A stretch of DNA of 64,000 nucleotides from Stromatinia cepivora (GCA_014898415.1 RCTD01000015.1:558001-622000); one strand, 5' to 3'; shown: positions 23,177 to 35,947, counted from the stretch's first letter. Translations and numbers: made by a program. Notes: generated from the letters alone by a model not told the origin.

Positions 23177-26100
23177 ATGAGCGCGGGAGGTGCAGTGAGA
23201 GGAGGAGGAGTACCACTGAAGCAGATCCGTTTTGTGAATAATGAGGGACAACCGCCTGCGAAAAGGAGGAGGGTTAATGCTGCGTATGTATAAATTTTTG
23301 GAAAAAGCGCAGAATGAAGGAGTATTTTACCGAGAATATCAGCTAATCTTTAATGTGGCATGGCATGTAGATGTCGAACATGTCGAAAACGAAAAACGAG
23401 ATGCGATGGGAAACGACCGCTTTGTTCAACATGTACGGATAATGGTCATGAATGTATGGGATATGCGGAAGGTTCAGATGGGGCTGCGAATTTGATAAAA
23501 AAGGAGGTGAGGACTCCGGAGGGTGATGGGGATGCGCATGAGGGGGATTTTACACCTACACAGATACGAAGGCCGGGAATTTTGAGAGATAATTCAAGAG
23601 ATATGGTACCGCAACAATATCAACAAGGGGTGAACACGGCAGTGTCAAGGACAAGAGTTGGAGATGACCAATTGTATATGAGAGATGTGCCGAGGAGGAC
23701 GCAAAGTCAGGATATGGGAAACAATCGGGCTGGAAGTCAAAGGATTGATTATAGAGACACGGTTCTATTCCCAGATGATGGCACCAGCCCCATAGAAAGG
23801 GAACAACCGCTACTCGGCGAGACCACTATCAGTGAGAGTCATCGAGTACCATATTTCAGATATTTTGGTCCAACCGCCATTGTCCCTGGATTCAAACAAA
23901 TGGTCGTCTCTGTTCGGGAACAGAGAAGAAGTATGGGTGCTCGTTCTTCTTCCTCTCTAACCATGTCACCTGCATCTGCAAAACATGGTTCGACTGGTGG
24001 TTCTGTGAATGGAGGAACGCCATCTCAGGCAGGGACGGAACCAAGATCTGCAATCGATATGCCACTTTATGATCCTAATGATCCGTTGCCGGTCAATAGA
24101 TTAATCATCCATCTTGTGGAAGTCTTTTTTGCGCATTTGGGTTGTAATTATCCATTTTTGTCAAAGAGACAGGAAAATTTTAAACGTCTGGTGGAAGAAA
24201 AGAAAATCGAACCTATTCTTGTGGATGCGGTTTGTGCGTTGGCAGCTCGATTTTCGGATCATCCTCTTCTTACTACTTCGCATGAATTGCCGCATCCGAA
24301 ATCAGAATATGGACAAATTTTTGCTCAAAGAGCTAAAGCAGCTGTGGTGGATACATTTCCTTGTCCGACGGTTGGAGCGGTACAGGCATGTTTATTACTT
24401 GCTTATGAGGGATTTGGCGCGAATCAAGATAGTGCGTTATGGATGTATCTTGGATGTGCTATACGAATGGCCGTGGATCTTGGATTACAAAAATTAGACG
24501 GGGTTAAACATCAAGGTCAAAAAGATCCGGGATATCACAGATCTTCAACAAATGAAGGAGAGTCTAGCGAACCAGCAGCCACCATTACCGCGGAAGAAAA
24601 AAAGGAAATCGAAGAAGAAAGAATTGATACGCTCTGGGCAGTCCTAATGCTAGACCGCGTCATCTCCTCCGGCACCGGTCGACCCGTCAGTCTCAAAGAT
24701 GAAGACCTCGAATTGACACTTCCATCCGCATCGAATAATTCAGAAGACGCATGGCCGGATCCGTTCCCGGCTCTCATTAGAATTATTCATTTATATGGCC
24801 GGGTGTCGGATTTGTTGAATCGGATAAGAGGCGTGGATGATGTTACGCAAGGGTTGATTCAACAGCTTTCGGGCATGGAAAGGGATTTGACGATGTTGTA
24901 TCAGAGTTTGGATCATCGGTTGGGGTTTACGGCGAGTAATTTTCAGCATTTTGTTAAGAGTGGGGAGGGGACGAATTTTATACTTGTGAGTTTTTTTTTG
25001 GAGTTTTTGTTTTATATATTTCTTGTCATAAAGTTTTTAACATTCGGACTTTGTTTGGTATATTGAAGGCTTTTGGAACATTGGATGAGGATGAATTTTC
25101 AAAGATCCATAGCTTTTCTAATGTGGAAAGCTTTCAAATATGGAATGCAGTCCGGACTGTTGAGAACCTTGACCGGACCAGGTGTATGCGAAAGCTATGC
25201 TAATCAATATCAAGGTTCATTTTTGGTTTCATACTTTAATCATGCTACTTCATCAACCAACTTTAATGCATTCATTCGAAGGACAAGTTTTACAATTACT
25301 CCCACATAGTCGAGAACTTAGCATGTCATCTGCTAAAACTATTGCCGATATTTTGGCTTTCGCTGAACTCATTGATCCGAGATCATTTATTGGAAATCCA
25401 TTTACATGTCAACCGATATATATCGCTGGATGTGCATTTCTCAAAGAGATTGCATTACATACTTCTCAACCATCTTCCAGAGATGCTAGTCCTCGACATA
25501 GCCCGATCGGTTCATCGGATACGGTCAAACCAAGCGGGAATCAAAGTAATCATGGAAATCAAAAGCAAAAACACTCATTACTTGCTGCAGCTGCAAATCA
25601 AAATTATCAACGATGTCACAAAGCATTACAGCACATAGAATCATATTGGGCTGGTACACGATATATTCGAGTGGCTATGGAACAGAAACAGAGTGGAATA
25701 GACCCACAAGAAGTCGAAACATATACAGCGGAAGAATACACTGAAGCTACGAAACCAAGACATGAAATTATACCTAATTGGAGAAGAAAATTCTCTGCAC
25801 ATTCACCAAGTCCAGCATTACCAGGATCCCCGGCAATCGATTTAGCACAAGCTATTGGATGGTCACTTACTGGAACAACTAATTCTCCAAGTTCGAATTT
25901 GACATTTATGTATCAAAATCAAGTGCAAGCGGATCATTTGGAAATGAAATCTCAAAAGGAATATGGTCAGGGAAATATGATTTATGATCCCATTAGACAA
26001 AGTCTTCCAGAAAATACGGCAGGAGGTACTTCGACAAGTGGAAGGTTCGATAATACATCAATGAGTGGGAGATTTGATAGATATGCTTCACGTTCAAATC

Positions 26101-26675
26101 AAATGCCTCCTCCAGCACCAAAGTTTATGCATAGAACGAATATTGATGCAACGGCTACTGCTGATGCGGAAATGTTACTTGGATTGGGTGCGGGTAATTC
26201 ACCTTATGCTACACCGGGAAGTAGTTCACATCATTCATTTGATCCTGGACATAGGAATACACTTTCACCGAGGCCGGGATCTGCAAGTACCACTCGAGGG
26301 GGCGGCGGTGGAGGATATGATTTCCACACACCATCTAGAAGTGGAAATTTCTACAACAATCACAATCACAATCACAACCACAACCACAACCACAATAATC
26401 ACAATCACAATCACAATCATAATAATGGCGGAAATAATCCACATGGAAATAATAATATACATAACGGCACAGGAAATGGAAATGGAAATGGAAATGTATA
26501 TCCAGCGCATACAAATGGATATATGGGAATGGGTCTAGGAACCAATATGGGAGTGGGCGATATGATGATGGAGAGTCAGGATATTGATATGAGGGGTTTG
26601 GGGGAGGATATGATGCCTTGGTTGGAGTATTTGCCGGGGGATATGTTGGGGTTTTATGAGGGGGGTGGGGGGTAG
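23177..26675 (+). CDS. Zn2Cys6 transcription factor with fungal-specific middle domain
   Basis: This is a nuclear DNA-binding regulator; its target pathway is not known from sequence. Three exons join: 23177-23283, 23371-24985 and 25215-26675, giving 1060 residues. The binuclear zinc cluster has Cys 37, 40, 47, 54, 57 and 64 after a basic PAKRRRVNAA stretch. The first exon is needed to supply this start; a methionine just inside exon 2 would lie in the intron's acceptor region. The fungal transcription-factor middle region covers about residues 280-650, including VQACLLLAYEGFG, GCAIRMAVDLGLQ, LWAVLMLDRVISSGTGRP and VHFWFHTLIMLLHQPTL, the last spanning intron 2. The C-terminal part is low complexity, with an alternating His-Asn run, Gly-Asn repeats and a Met-rich acidic end. 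Intron 2 is unusually long at 229 nt, with a good GCTAAT branch site near its end. Confidence 0.88.
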
Positions 26676-27826
26676 GTTATGGGATGGGGGTGTGGGTGGG
26701 GACGGGAGGGGGGAGATGGGAAACGAGGATAGAGGATAGGATGGGGAAATAGATGATTATATGATTAGGAATAGATGATTAGGAATAGATGATTAGGAAT
26801 AGATGATTAGGAATATATGATTAGGAATAGGAATGATATAGTATGCCTACCTACTCATAAGTTCCAAAACTAGTCAGACTTGCTTGCTGTGTTATGTGTT
26901 ATGTTTTATGGTGTTTATTTAATTTCTCGTAGTTGTGGAATCCTGTGTTATTTGATTATGGGGGATTTTGATTGAGTATTAATTTAATTGGAATACCTAT
27001 GGGAGAGGAGAGGGTGATATTGGATGGGATGGGATAGAATGGGGTAGGAAAGAATGGGATATATGTATGATGGTATGAATGAATATATAGTCTGGATCAT
27101 ATTACCTTTAGCAGAGTTGATGCTGGATAAATCAGAGGACCTGGGGAGAGTGGTGTGAAGGCTAGGGTATGCACCTATGGTTGTACTCTTTAATCTTCTC
27201 TTAAAGAATGGTTTTGGTCCTTATTTATACTTAGATTATATAATTTGACGAAAAATTTCTTGAATGATGATTATGGTGGGTGCTATATATAATGTTATTT
27301 CTCTTTGGATTTTCGATATACATATTGCTATCTACTAATGTTTATTGCGGTTTGTGGGTGGGGTTTATACGCTTTTGTGATTCACTCGTTAGATTCATTC
27401 GCTTTGTCTAAGCTCAAAGATCATTAAAACTTCACTCATTGTCAATCAATTATCAAGCATTAGCATTCCACATAGGGGTTGTAGATCATCTTAATAAGTG
27501 ATCTTACTCCATGAGCCGATTATTTTCAAGTGATGCAGGTTATTCTACAAAACCTGCTTATCTCCTCCCAGTAATCCTCACAGATATCTTACTGTCTTGA
27601 GGATTCATATTGATAACTATCGCCATTCCGTTGCCGTATAATGAGAAAATAATTGGCAATATTGAGTCTTATCTGAGTGCTCGAGCCACTGTCCTCATTG
27701 CTCATGCCCATAGTTATGGAACTCCCGATTGTCCACCCCCATTTTCCCATCCACTCTCTTCCACATTAACTCACATCTGTCATTGCTCCATCCCATCCAG
27801 CATCCTCATCATTCCTCTTCACTCCT
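26676..27826. other. Intergenic, 3' of the Zn2Cys6 gene
   Basis: No gene is supported. It includes a 14-bp tandem repeat (26761-26830) and G-rich DNA. A CT-rich plus-strand tract lies at 27730-27910, partly under the end of the membrane protein gene on the minus strand. Confidence 0.6.
26761..26830. repeat. 14-bp tandem repeat, 5 copies
   Basis: Five head-to-tail copies of ATGATTAGGAATAG are present; the fourth has one change (final G to T). The repeat lies about 90 bp past the stop codon of the regulator gene, probably in its 3' region. Confidence 0.9.
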
Positions 27827-28660
27827 CTATACCATATGCTCAACAGCCATAATTTTCCTCCCCTCATACCTCTCCACCTCATCCGAAAAACAATCCTCAC
27901 TAATCTCCGACCCATCACCTCCAAAACAAAATCCCCATTTACTCATCAAATAACTAACAACTCTGACCATCGCCGATACAAAAAATATCACCAAACAGAG
28001 GATAGCGAAATCAATACCTCTAAGTTGGGGTGGTTCAGATGGTTCTGCATGAGTCATTGATGTGAGGGATGGGGCTCGGGTGATGTTGTGAGTATGAAGG
28101 AACATAGTCGAGTCGTAGTGTTCTGAAGATTCGATGTTTACCTTTTTATTCTGATTCTTCCCATGATTCTTGGCGACTACAATAATCGTGATCCCCACTA
28201 AAGAAGCGGCAAGAGAAACAGCACAAAAAATTAGTGCTAAGCAGTTGACTTTGCGACGACGATTTTGGGCGTTGGTAAGAGGATTGATGTTTAGGGTGGA
28301 AGCGCGGTCGATATCTTCAGAGTTTGTGATGCTTGGATTTTCCGAGGAATGGATGGAGGAATGGCCGTAAGTGGTGACAGGGTATTGGAGGAGTGGTTGT
28401 GTTTCCGATGCGGTGGTACTGGAGGGGTTAGGGTAGCGGAATACTCCAAGTGGTGTGATGGGGGTGGAAGGTAAGAATGTAAGTGAGGGTGCGGATAATT
28501 GTGCTGGTAAGATTGTAGATGAAGCAGGTGTAAAGATTGGTGTATGAACCGAGGAGGCTTGTGAAGCTAAGATGGAGGATGAGGTAGGGGTGGGAATTGG
28601 TGTGTGGATCGAGGAGGCTCCTGATGGTGGTGATAGTGAAGGGACTGGGTTAGGACACAT
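27827..28660 (-). CDS. Hypothetical two-helix membrane protein
   Basis: Not a family I recognise. The 277-residue frame starts at an ATG (28660) and has no intron. A Ser/Thr/Pro-rich N-terminal region holds two tandem copies of a 20-residue unit (about residues 16-35 and 36-55: SSIHTPIPTPTSS and SSVHTPIFTPASS). A basic AQNRRRKVN precedes a first membrane segment at about 139-163. After a 54-residue loop with an N-glycosylation-type NIT comes a second segment at about 217-238 and a 39-residue acidic tail. A splice acceptor (ACCCTAG) lies in frame just upstream of the ATG, so an extra 5' exon is possible. It is divergent to a gene of similar layout at 30001-31599. Confidence 0.65.
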   Translation of the reverse strand: MCPNPVPSLSPPSGASSIHTPIPTPTSSSILASQASSVHTPIFTPASSTILPAQLSAPSLTFLPSTPITPLGVFRYPNPSSTTASETQPLLQYPVTTYGHSSIHSSENPSITNSEDIDRASTLNINPLTNAQNRRRKVNCLALIFCAVSLAASLVGITIIVVAKNHGKNQNKKVNIESSEHYDSTMFLHTHNITRAPSLTSMTHAEPSEPPQLRGIDFAILCLVIFFVSAMVRVVSYLMSKWGFCFGGDGSEISEDCFSDEVERYEGRKIMAVEHMV

Positions 28661-30000
28661 ATTTGCGGTAATTTTCTGCTAGGGTGGATGTTAGTTGAGT
28701 TGGTGAGGAAGAGTGGAGTTCAGGGAGAGAACTGGAGAGGAGGCTGACTACTTAACCTGGCTGTCTGGAGAGGGTAGTTTGGTTGTATTGAAGTAATACT
28801 TCTGGATAAATCCCTGAATTATTTTGAGTTTCAATTGTTGTATTGTTGAAAGTTGGTGGAAATGTAATTGAACTCTTGATCTTGACAAATGGTTGTGGAA
28901 GGGAATTATTCTTGGATATGAAATTGATGTTGAGTTGAGGTTGAGTTGTTGTAGAAGATGTATTTCTGGTTGTATGTTGAACGCTTGTTTCTTTTTATGG
29001 AGTATTTCTGGAACTTCCTATGTAGAAAAAAACTACAGGGCCATCGAGATTAATACGGCAGCCTAGCTGTACTAGATCTAGTTCGAGTCAGTGAACCATA
29101 TTCTATAAACGGTTCAGTTAGAGATTGATATGTATTTCTTGACATAGAACTGTAGTAGGTTTATTTGAGATACTTGTTATCTAGTGAATAAACTAATTCA
29201 GAGATACAGTCCTGAATTATTCACTTAACTAGCTTATAAGATGACATTGTTTTGCATTTTGAGTCAAGATTACTAGGTATTGTATATTTACTGAAATTAA
29301 TATCAATAATATCAATAGTCTGGTTGAAAGGGAGGTTATTCTTTATTGTACCGTATCTATCACTATACAATTCTGACAAATATATCTGATTATTATTTGT
29401 AATGTTTAATAGGAATCCTCTAGAGTGATCGAGTGTCCAGGTAATGTGACATATAGTTTGGGAATAGACAAATTATAGAATATGATCTCCATTCATGTAT
29501 GTGTAGATAAAGGAACCAGTCTTATACTTGTAAAACTATTTGAAAATATTTTCTGATAAGGTAGAGTTCATTGATTTCACTGGTCTAATCAACATTACCC
29601 CTTCATCAATCTCGCTTCGACAATATTTACTTCCATTACATCATAACCTCAGTACACATCCCTTCTATTTAAATCCATACACTTTGTTACAGTACCTATC
29701 AAATTCAATTGAAGTAAATATTTTGACCGTACTCTAAATAATTTTCCAAGTTACTACACCAACACATAACACTAATTATCTCACTAGTATTTACTGGCCG
29801 TATTAACATCTTCTGTTTAAACATATAAGGACCTCATCCTACTATTCCATTACAACTATTTTCATTAGGACATCTTAATAAACTCCCAAGCTTTCTAACT
29901 ACAAAACATTCACAATCCATCAATTCAATACTTTGATTTACTCACAAAACTTCCGTGATTCACCAAATTTTTCACACCCCTTTAACTACTTTCACTTAAC
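28661..30000. other. Shared upstream region of two divergent membrane-protein genes
   Basis: AT-rich DNA with no supported gene. It must contain the promoters of both flanking genes, which are transcribed away from each other. TATA-like words are frequent and none stands out. The right half (29600-30000) is CT- and A-rich, as in a leader. Confidence 0.6.
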
Positions 30001-31599
30001 ATGGTTTTCAACAAAGGTATAGTCAATTACTCCAATTCCCTTTTTTAAACGCCCTCTTCCCGCCGCCTCTCCGCATCTTTTCCCTATCTGTAAGGTAAAA
30101 CTTAACATTACAATTAACTAATCACCCTAGAAGACTCCAAGGCGTTCCGAAACACAAAGAAGCCAACCAAGTTGCCAAAGAGTGCAGCATCTAGTGCACA
30201 CCCACACATCAAGATGGTTAATCCACCCAATGATTTCTCAGTTGGCGCACCAGTTCCATCTGCAAGCCCAAAAACATCTACTCCAGCTCAATCTGGGGGA
30301 AATAGCGAGAGAAAATCCGCTTCCAAGATGCCGAAGAGTGCTGGCTCGGATTATTCTAGGGATTCAACTGTGATTCATACAGGTCCAATCACTATTGTTC
30401 AGGTTGATCCATCGAGTGTACGACATAGAAACACTCCAATAATAAATTCACCTGACTCGGGCTCGACCATCAAGGAGAACATGGCTGAAGCAGTGGCTAG
30501 TGATCACTTTGAACCACCTGATCTTGATCTTGACCTTCCACTGTCCTTACAGCATCACACACCAACAGCTGTAGCCAACATGAGTAGCCCTCTCTCAGGA
30601 GAAGGAAAGGGTCTACCTACAACCAGTCTATCGACTTCGGCGCCAGCGGCAATCAAGGGCATCATTACTCCAAGTACTTCCCCTCAATTACCTTCTGGTC
30701 CGATGGCTTCCCCGATTGTCCCTGGTACCGTTCCAAATTCTTACGTATCGTTCACATCATTCAAGTACACGCCTCCCCACGGCCCCACAACACCATCTCC
30801 CCTTCAACCTGATCAAGAGGCTAAGGACCTCTCTCCATCTTGCCCACTCCCAAAGACCTCGCAATCGACTCCGCTTCTTCCTGCCCGTCGTCCCTCTATC
30901 CGTACCTCTGAACAGCCCTCTCATTCGAGGCTGCCACACGGATTTTACGAATACCACACCATTAGTGGAACCGTGATCATCCCACGTGCTTCTGAGCGTG
31001 GCGAATCTGGCTCTGACTCCGAATCCGGCACTGGCTCAACACCTTCCTCGCCTCGATCATCTTTACGAGAGAAATGCAGGATCTCATGCGGTATGAAGCC
31101 GAGTCTCTGGTGTGCCTATATCTTATGTGGGTGTTGTCTTGCTTGGCTCGTGTGGATGTCCTGGACTACGATTCCTTCAAAAGAGACTGGTGATCGTGGA
31201 CGCGTTGGCTCTAATGGAATTGGTGGACATGTTTTACCTTATGATGGGGAAGTTCCGACAGTAACTCCTATCAAGGATGCTCGCGCTGTCGAGGATCTAG
31301 TCCCGACTTCCGAAGCAACTCCCCCGAATTTTGGTATTAAGACGCAAGTGGATCGAATTGACGACATCACCACCAGTCAAGTCGACAAGGCACTAAACCA
31401 CCACCGTAATGAAGAGAGCATGTGGGAGGGTATCAAAATCATTTTAATGATCTCGGGGTGGTTTGCACTCGCTTACGCTATCGTAGTTGCTATCGTGATC
31501 GCTATCGTGCTAACTTTCGAAGCTCTATGTGTTCCTAGAGGGGCTAAGGAGATTTTCAGTGAGAAGCTTTTGGTGAAAAGGTATAAGGGGGAGTTTTAA
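30001..31599 (+). CDS. Hypothetical two-helix membrane protein, layout like its divergent neighbour
   Basis: Not a family I recognise. An ATG at 30001 with a 16-nt first exon (30001-30016) joins at 30131 to a single long exon ending at 31599, giving 494 residues that start MVFNKEDSKAF. Without this short exon there is no good ATG, since the open frame otherwise starts far upstream of its first in-frame methionine. The first 330 residues are Ser/Thr/Pro-rich and probably disordered. A Cys-rich membrane segment (LWCAYILCGCCLAWLVW) lies at about 331-351. A loop of about 85 residues follows, then a second, very hydrophobic segment at about 440-470 and a short basic tail. The order disordered region, helix, loop, helix, tail matches the gene at 27827-28660. 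Confidence 0.7.
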
Positions 31600-33903
31600 G
31601 GCTGGGTTTTGGGTGAGAGGGGAGAGTTTTGAGGCATGAAGGAAAGGATGATAGGTGGGAGAAAATAGTTGCTATGTGTGGGAAGATAAAAGCCTGGGAT
31701 AGGTTTCGGTGTGTGATGGATGAAGCATTAGGATTTCAATGGCCGGTACCCATTTACTCAGGATATGGCTTTCTTCGGTGGATGGAGGGAAGGATGTACA
31801 AGCAATAGCATGTAAGCTTGAACATATGGCATTTAGGGCAAAATAGCATTTCTGCGATAACTAATTCAAATAAATGATCTTGCAACCTTCTTCATATAAC
31901 ACTGATGCCCTGGCTGAATGTGAAGTGTCAAGTGTTCTTTTGAAAAAGCAATGGTGTGGTTTTCGGGACGTCAAGTAGCAACTGTTGATTCAATATCCGA
32001 TAAACTGGAAATTTCCCAGAACAAACCAACTTTCATTCACATTGAGCCGACACCTTTAAGGCTCGCATTTATCCCCGGTCAATATGCTCAATTGCCAACA
32101 CTAGTGGCAATCTAGAATTACCATATTTGCTTCTGTGGCATGCTGGATGTGATATATCCTCGAGCAGAAAAGGTTCATGTATTAGACGGTTGATAGGTCT
32201 AGCTATGTACTTGAGACACGATGCTCCTATGTTTGATTCATTCTACTTATTAAAGCTTTCCCGGTGACCATCTCGCTCGGACACAGGAATTTCGGACGAA
32301 TAAAGTAACGGTTGGAACTCTTGAAATATCCTGAAAGATGGGCTGAAGCACAGTTTCGAGATGTATCTACCGGCACGTTTATCTCCCGAGGAATTCTGTT
32401 TGCTAACATAGAAAGGACGAGTATAAGTTGAATAACTTCTTTTACGTTAATATGAAGTGCTCAAAATACCTAATTGCAATAGGCTCATCTTATCTGCTAG
32501 GTGGTGAGAATGAGCAATACCTCGACTTTGGAAGCACATAATGCCTACCCTAGTAGCAAAGGGGCTGCCCAAGAAGGCAAAGAGCTCGGGAGTGATCAGG
32601 GGGTTAGACCCCAGCTCCCGAACTCTGCATTTCAAAACTCCAGAAGCATCATCCACAAACTGAGATATGAGCAACCTCGGACGACTGAAATATGTTTCTC
32701 TTCCCAAATTACTTGAACAATTATGGTCGGATATTCTCCGCGGATTGATTTCAGTTGCACAACGTGCTTGATTGGGCGCTTCTAAGATGCAGCAAACGGC
32801 TTTGCACCCCTCGAAATCTAGCCATACACATCACAATTCTTGCTCCAATGTTTCGCTATGGGCCGGTATACTCAATCACAAACGTTCTACAAACTCACTC
32901 TACATCATAATCAACAGGTAATCCAAGCCATTGATTATTGCGACAATGCGAGTGCATTCCGTAATCGTACATCGAACGACGATATCTTAGCCCAATTGAC
33001 ATCGATGACGAATGCTTCGCGAAACCTCGAGACTCCAACCTCTTACGAACCATAAAATACATAATTGAGAAGGCTACAACTAGTTTGGAGATTGGCATAT
33101 GAATTCTCTTACGTCATCGAGGATAATGGTCTTCCTGTCATAATGATATGTGCGGTAATTACGGTGATGAAGGTAGGGAAAGCCTTCATCATGGTGTCTT
33201 GGGGAAAGCATGTCAACGTGCATAGTAATGGAGAGCAATTAGTTTCCCATCTGTAACACTGCCGCGGAGAAACTAACTAGGAACCTCCATTCAAGGCAGA
33301 CACGGAAGTTTATTCAATTTCTCTCGTGCCGAACAGACATTATTGCCCAAAGTTTAGACTAGTACCAGCCGGCCGCTTCTTGCGCTTCGGTGTTTTACCA
33401 GTTATGAGCTTAAGAAGTTTGCCAGGCATCTTAATTTGTGAACAAATTCCAGCTGTCGAGAAGCAGGGATACAACACAAATTGTAGTTATCTCAACGCCA
33501 TGATATTGTAGCTATCTCAATGCCACGATGTTATTCAAAACTCCTCTTTACGTATGTAAATTACATACACCTCTCACAACTCATGAATTGTAATTCAAAG
33601 CCCAGTCATGTCATTGGGGCAGAACTAATGTCTCATCTCTAGACTAACCATAACGTTCATCAGATACCATGCAGAAGTCCAATATTTTGTTCTAAGTTCT
33701 TTCCATTACTTATATACCTGCCCTTTATGAATCGGTTGCATAGAAGTCTTCGGCACATTCATTGGTTGATAATATTCAGCGTGTCTTACTCTCAGAGCTT
33801 ATGATTATGATGTCCTCAACACCGACACTCTCTTAGATAGCAATCACTATTGCTTTATACGATTTTTTTTACATCTGGAGAGAGATTGCGACACAAATGA
33901 AGG
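31600..33903. other. Intergenic, no gene recognised
   Basis: Several open frames of 60-86 codons occur on both strands, but none has coding character or a domain. A short direct repeat of GTAGCTATCTCAA type lies around 33484-33522. Confidence 0.55.
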
Positions 33904-34972
33904 ATGGCACAAACAAGATATCCAGCTCGTAGGATATTGTGAGTTACAACTAGGTATTTGGAATATTCAAAGTTCCCGTGTACTAATACTATGTAGCTAT
34001 GTTGCACCCCAGTCCTTGATTGACGAGACACCTGCTTTCTCATCTTCAAATCCAATATCATCAGTTATCCAGTCTAGTCTATCATCGATTCAATTTATCA
34101 CGCCTGAGCCTGCCAAGGCTCCTGGTGGGAATAGAGAGTTCACTTATTTCTCAAGACTGCCTTCAGAGCTCCAAATCTATATCTGGGAGCTTGCATGTGA
34201 GCTTGAAGGACAGCGAGTAGTTGTTGTCTATAGTCAACGGGTGATCTGCAGTCCACAACCCGCCCCAAGAAGAAGAGGTCACAGGCGGCACTGGACAGGG
34301 TTTACATCACCCACGCCAATTCCTATTGCACTCCATGTCTGTTCCCTTTCTCGAAACCTCGCCTTGAAAAGGTATGAGCTTTGTTTTGGCTTGACCTGTT
34401 GGAGTAGTGCGGATATCAGTGCTCCTCCTATGATTTACTTCAATCTCGACAAGGACATTCTGTGTTTTCGTGAAGATCGCAGTACCCACGATTGCGCTCC
34501 TAGATCTAGGGCGCCAAGATCATGTTACGAGCCTTTTTACAGTCTGGTTAATCAATCAGATCTTGACAAAGTCCAATATTTGGGGTTCAAAAGTCATATA
34601 CCAGGACAGATGTTTATGGACCTGGATTTATTCCACAGAGACTTGGGAAGATGGAAGTCACTTAAACAGGTGTTTTGGGGATACGAAGTCCCTGGAATGA
34701 AAGCGTGCAAAAGAATAAACTTCGAGGAACTGGATGGAGATGAGCTGCATTTTGCAAACTCGTGCAAGCGAAATATCGGCGATTTCGGGGGCTCTATCTT
34801 CCGGGGGCCTTTTGAAGAAGTCAATGAACCTACTCGAGTGAGCGTGGAAGAATTACTGGATCTCGTCAAATCTCATGTTGAAAATGGATCTGTTCCTGGG
34901 GAGAAGCAAGAAGAATCGGGACGTGCCGAACCACGATGGAAGGTAACCTTGGGATCATTTCAAAATATATGA
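33904..34972 (+). CDS. 2EXR-domain protein
   Basis: A member of the fungal 2EXR family, related to F-box-like proteins and of unknown biochemical role. The domain starts with FTYFSRLPSELQIYIWELAC and continues with IALHVCSLSRNLALKRYEL and IYFNLDKDILCF. The long frame has no ATG near its start. A 35-nt exon at 33904-33938 solves this: ATG, 11 codons, then a GTGAGT donor, a TACTAAT branch site and a TAG acceptor at 33996. The 58-nt intron is removed in frame, giving 336 residues beginning MAQTRYPARRIFYVAP. The C-terminal region is acidic with a C-terminal VTLGSFQNI. The family call rests on the LPxELQxxIW motif. Confidence 0.8.
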
Positions 34973-35947
34973 GCAGGCTTGTCATTGTACACACTCCTTT
35001 TCCAAAATGAAACGGCCAACGGCCCAATATTTCGCAGCCGGAAACTCTCGGCATCTTACCTGACTCGAACCCTCTAATCTCTTCCAATTCTGTGCATGAA
35101 TATGCAGTGAAACGGAAGGAAACCCCATCTTCTAGAATATCTCCGCCCCCAAGTTGACTTGCATTAGCTCCTCACAGCGCATAAAGAGCTGTAGGATCTC
35201 CGGTTTTGGATATGAAAAAAGAAGGAGACAAGACTTCAATTCTGCTGCAGTTCAACAAGTCTAATGTCCGCCTTATCTGCGCTTAACATGTACTTTTATC
35301 TACAATACTTTCTGAATACCCGTCGGATGACCCCCACGAACTATTCATCCAGTGACTCAAAACTTTTTCAGTCCATGACACCGCCTTGGCTACAATTTTA
35401 TACGACCAGAAGCGGCTGACTAAGACGCCAAGATTTCTGTTAGCGCGCAGTCAAAAATTGGTAACTATGCACGACCATACGCATTCAACTTTTGTTTTGT
35501 TTAGATCATTGATCATCAACCATACCACCTTCCTTAAGTCACACCAAAGCCGAACCCAAAGAACAATCTGGAATATCGATATTTTGGGCCTCAATATTTT
35601 GAAAGTTTGAATATTTTTTGAGGAGTTATTTTGAAGACATTGAGTCTGGTCAATTTAGGATATTGAAGCAAATCCCGTCGTTACAAGGGTTGTGGACGAG
35701 AATTGGATAGTCTTGTGTGCTTTTCGCCAAATCCGACGTGGAAGGGATTGAGATGACGTCGGGATTTGAACTGACTCGCAGATGATGAATGGGTTGCGGT
35801 TGGTTCCTTTCTGGGGTAAATGTGGGTTTTGCTTTGTGGAAGTTCATTGGTCGGAAAGGTATCGATGAATGAGATACAGATTTTGGTGAGCCCATGATAA
35901 ACGGGGTTGAGGAATTGACGTACGCGTTGAGGGTATAGGCTTTGGGT
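34973..35947. other. Intergenic
   Basis: No gene is supported. Short frames on both strands lack domain motifs. Confidence 0.55.

Noticed and set aside
25069..25214. Extra exon inside intron 2 of the 23-kb regulator
   Set aside because: No donor keeps the frame into VHFWFHTL, and that motif must follow FIL directly in this family. Kept only as a finding.
26265..26510. Minus-strand Ile/Val-rich frame
   Set aside because: Antisense shadow of the His-Asn and Gly-Asn repeats of the regulator.
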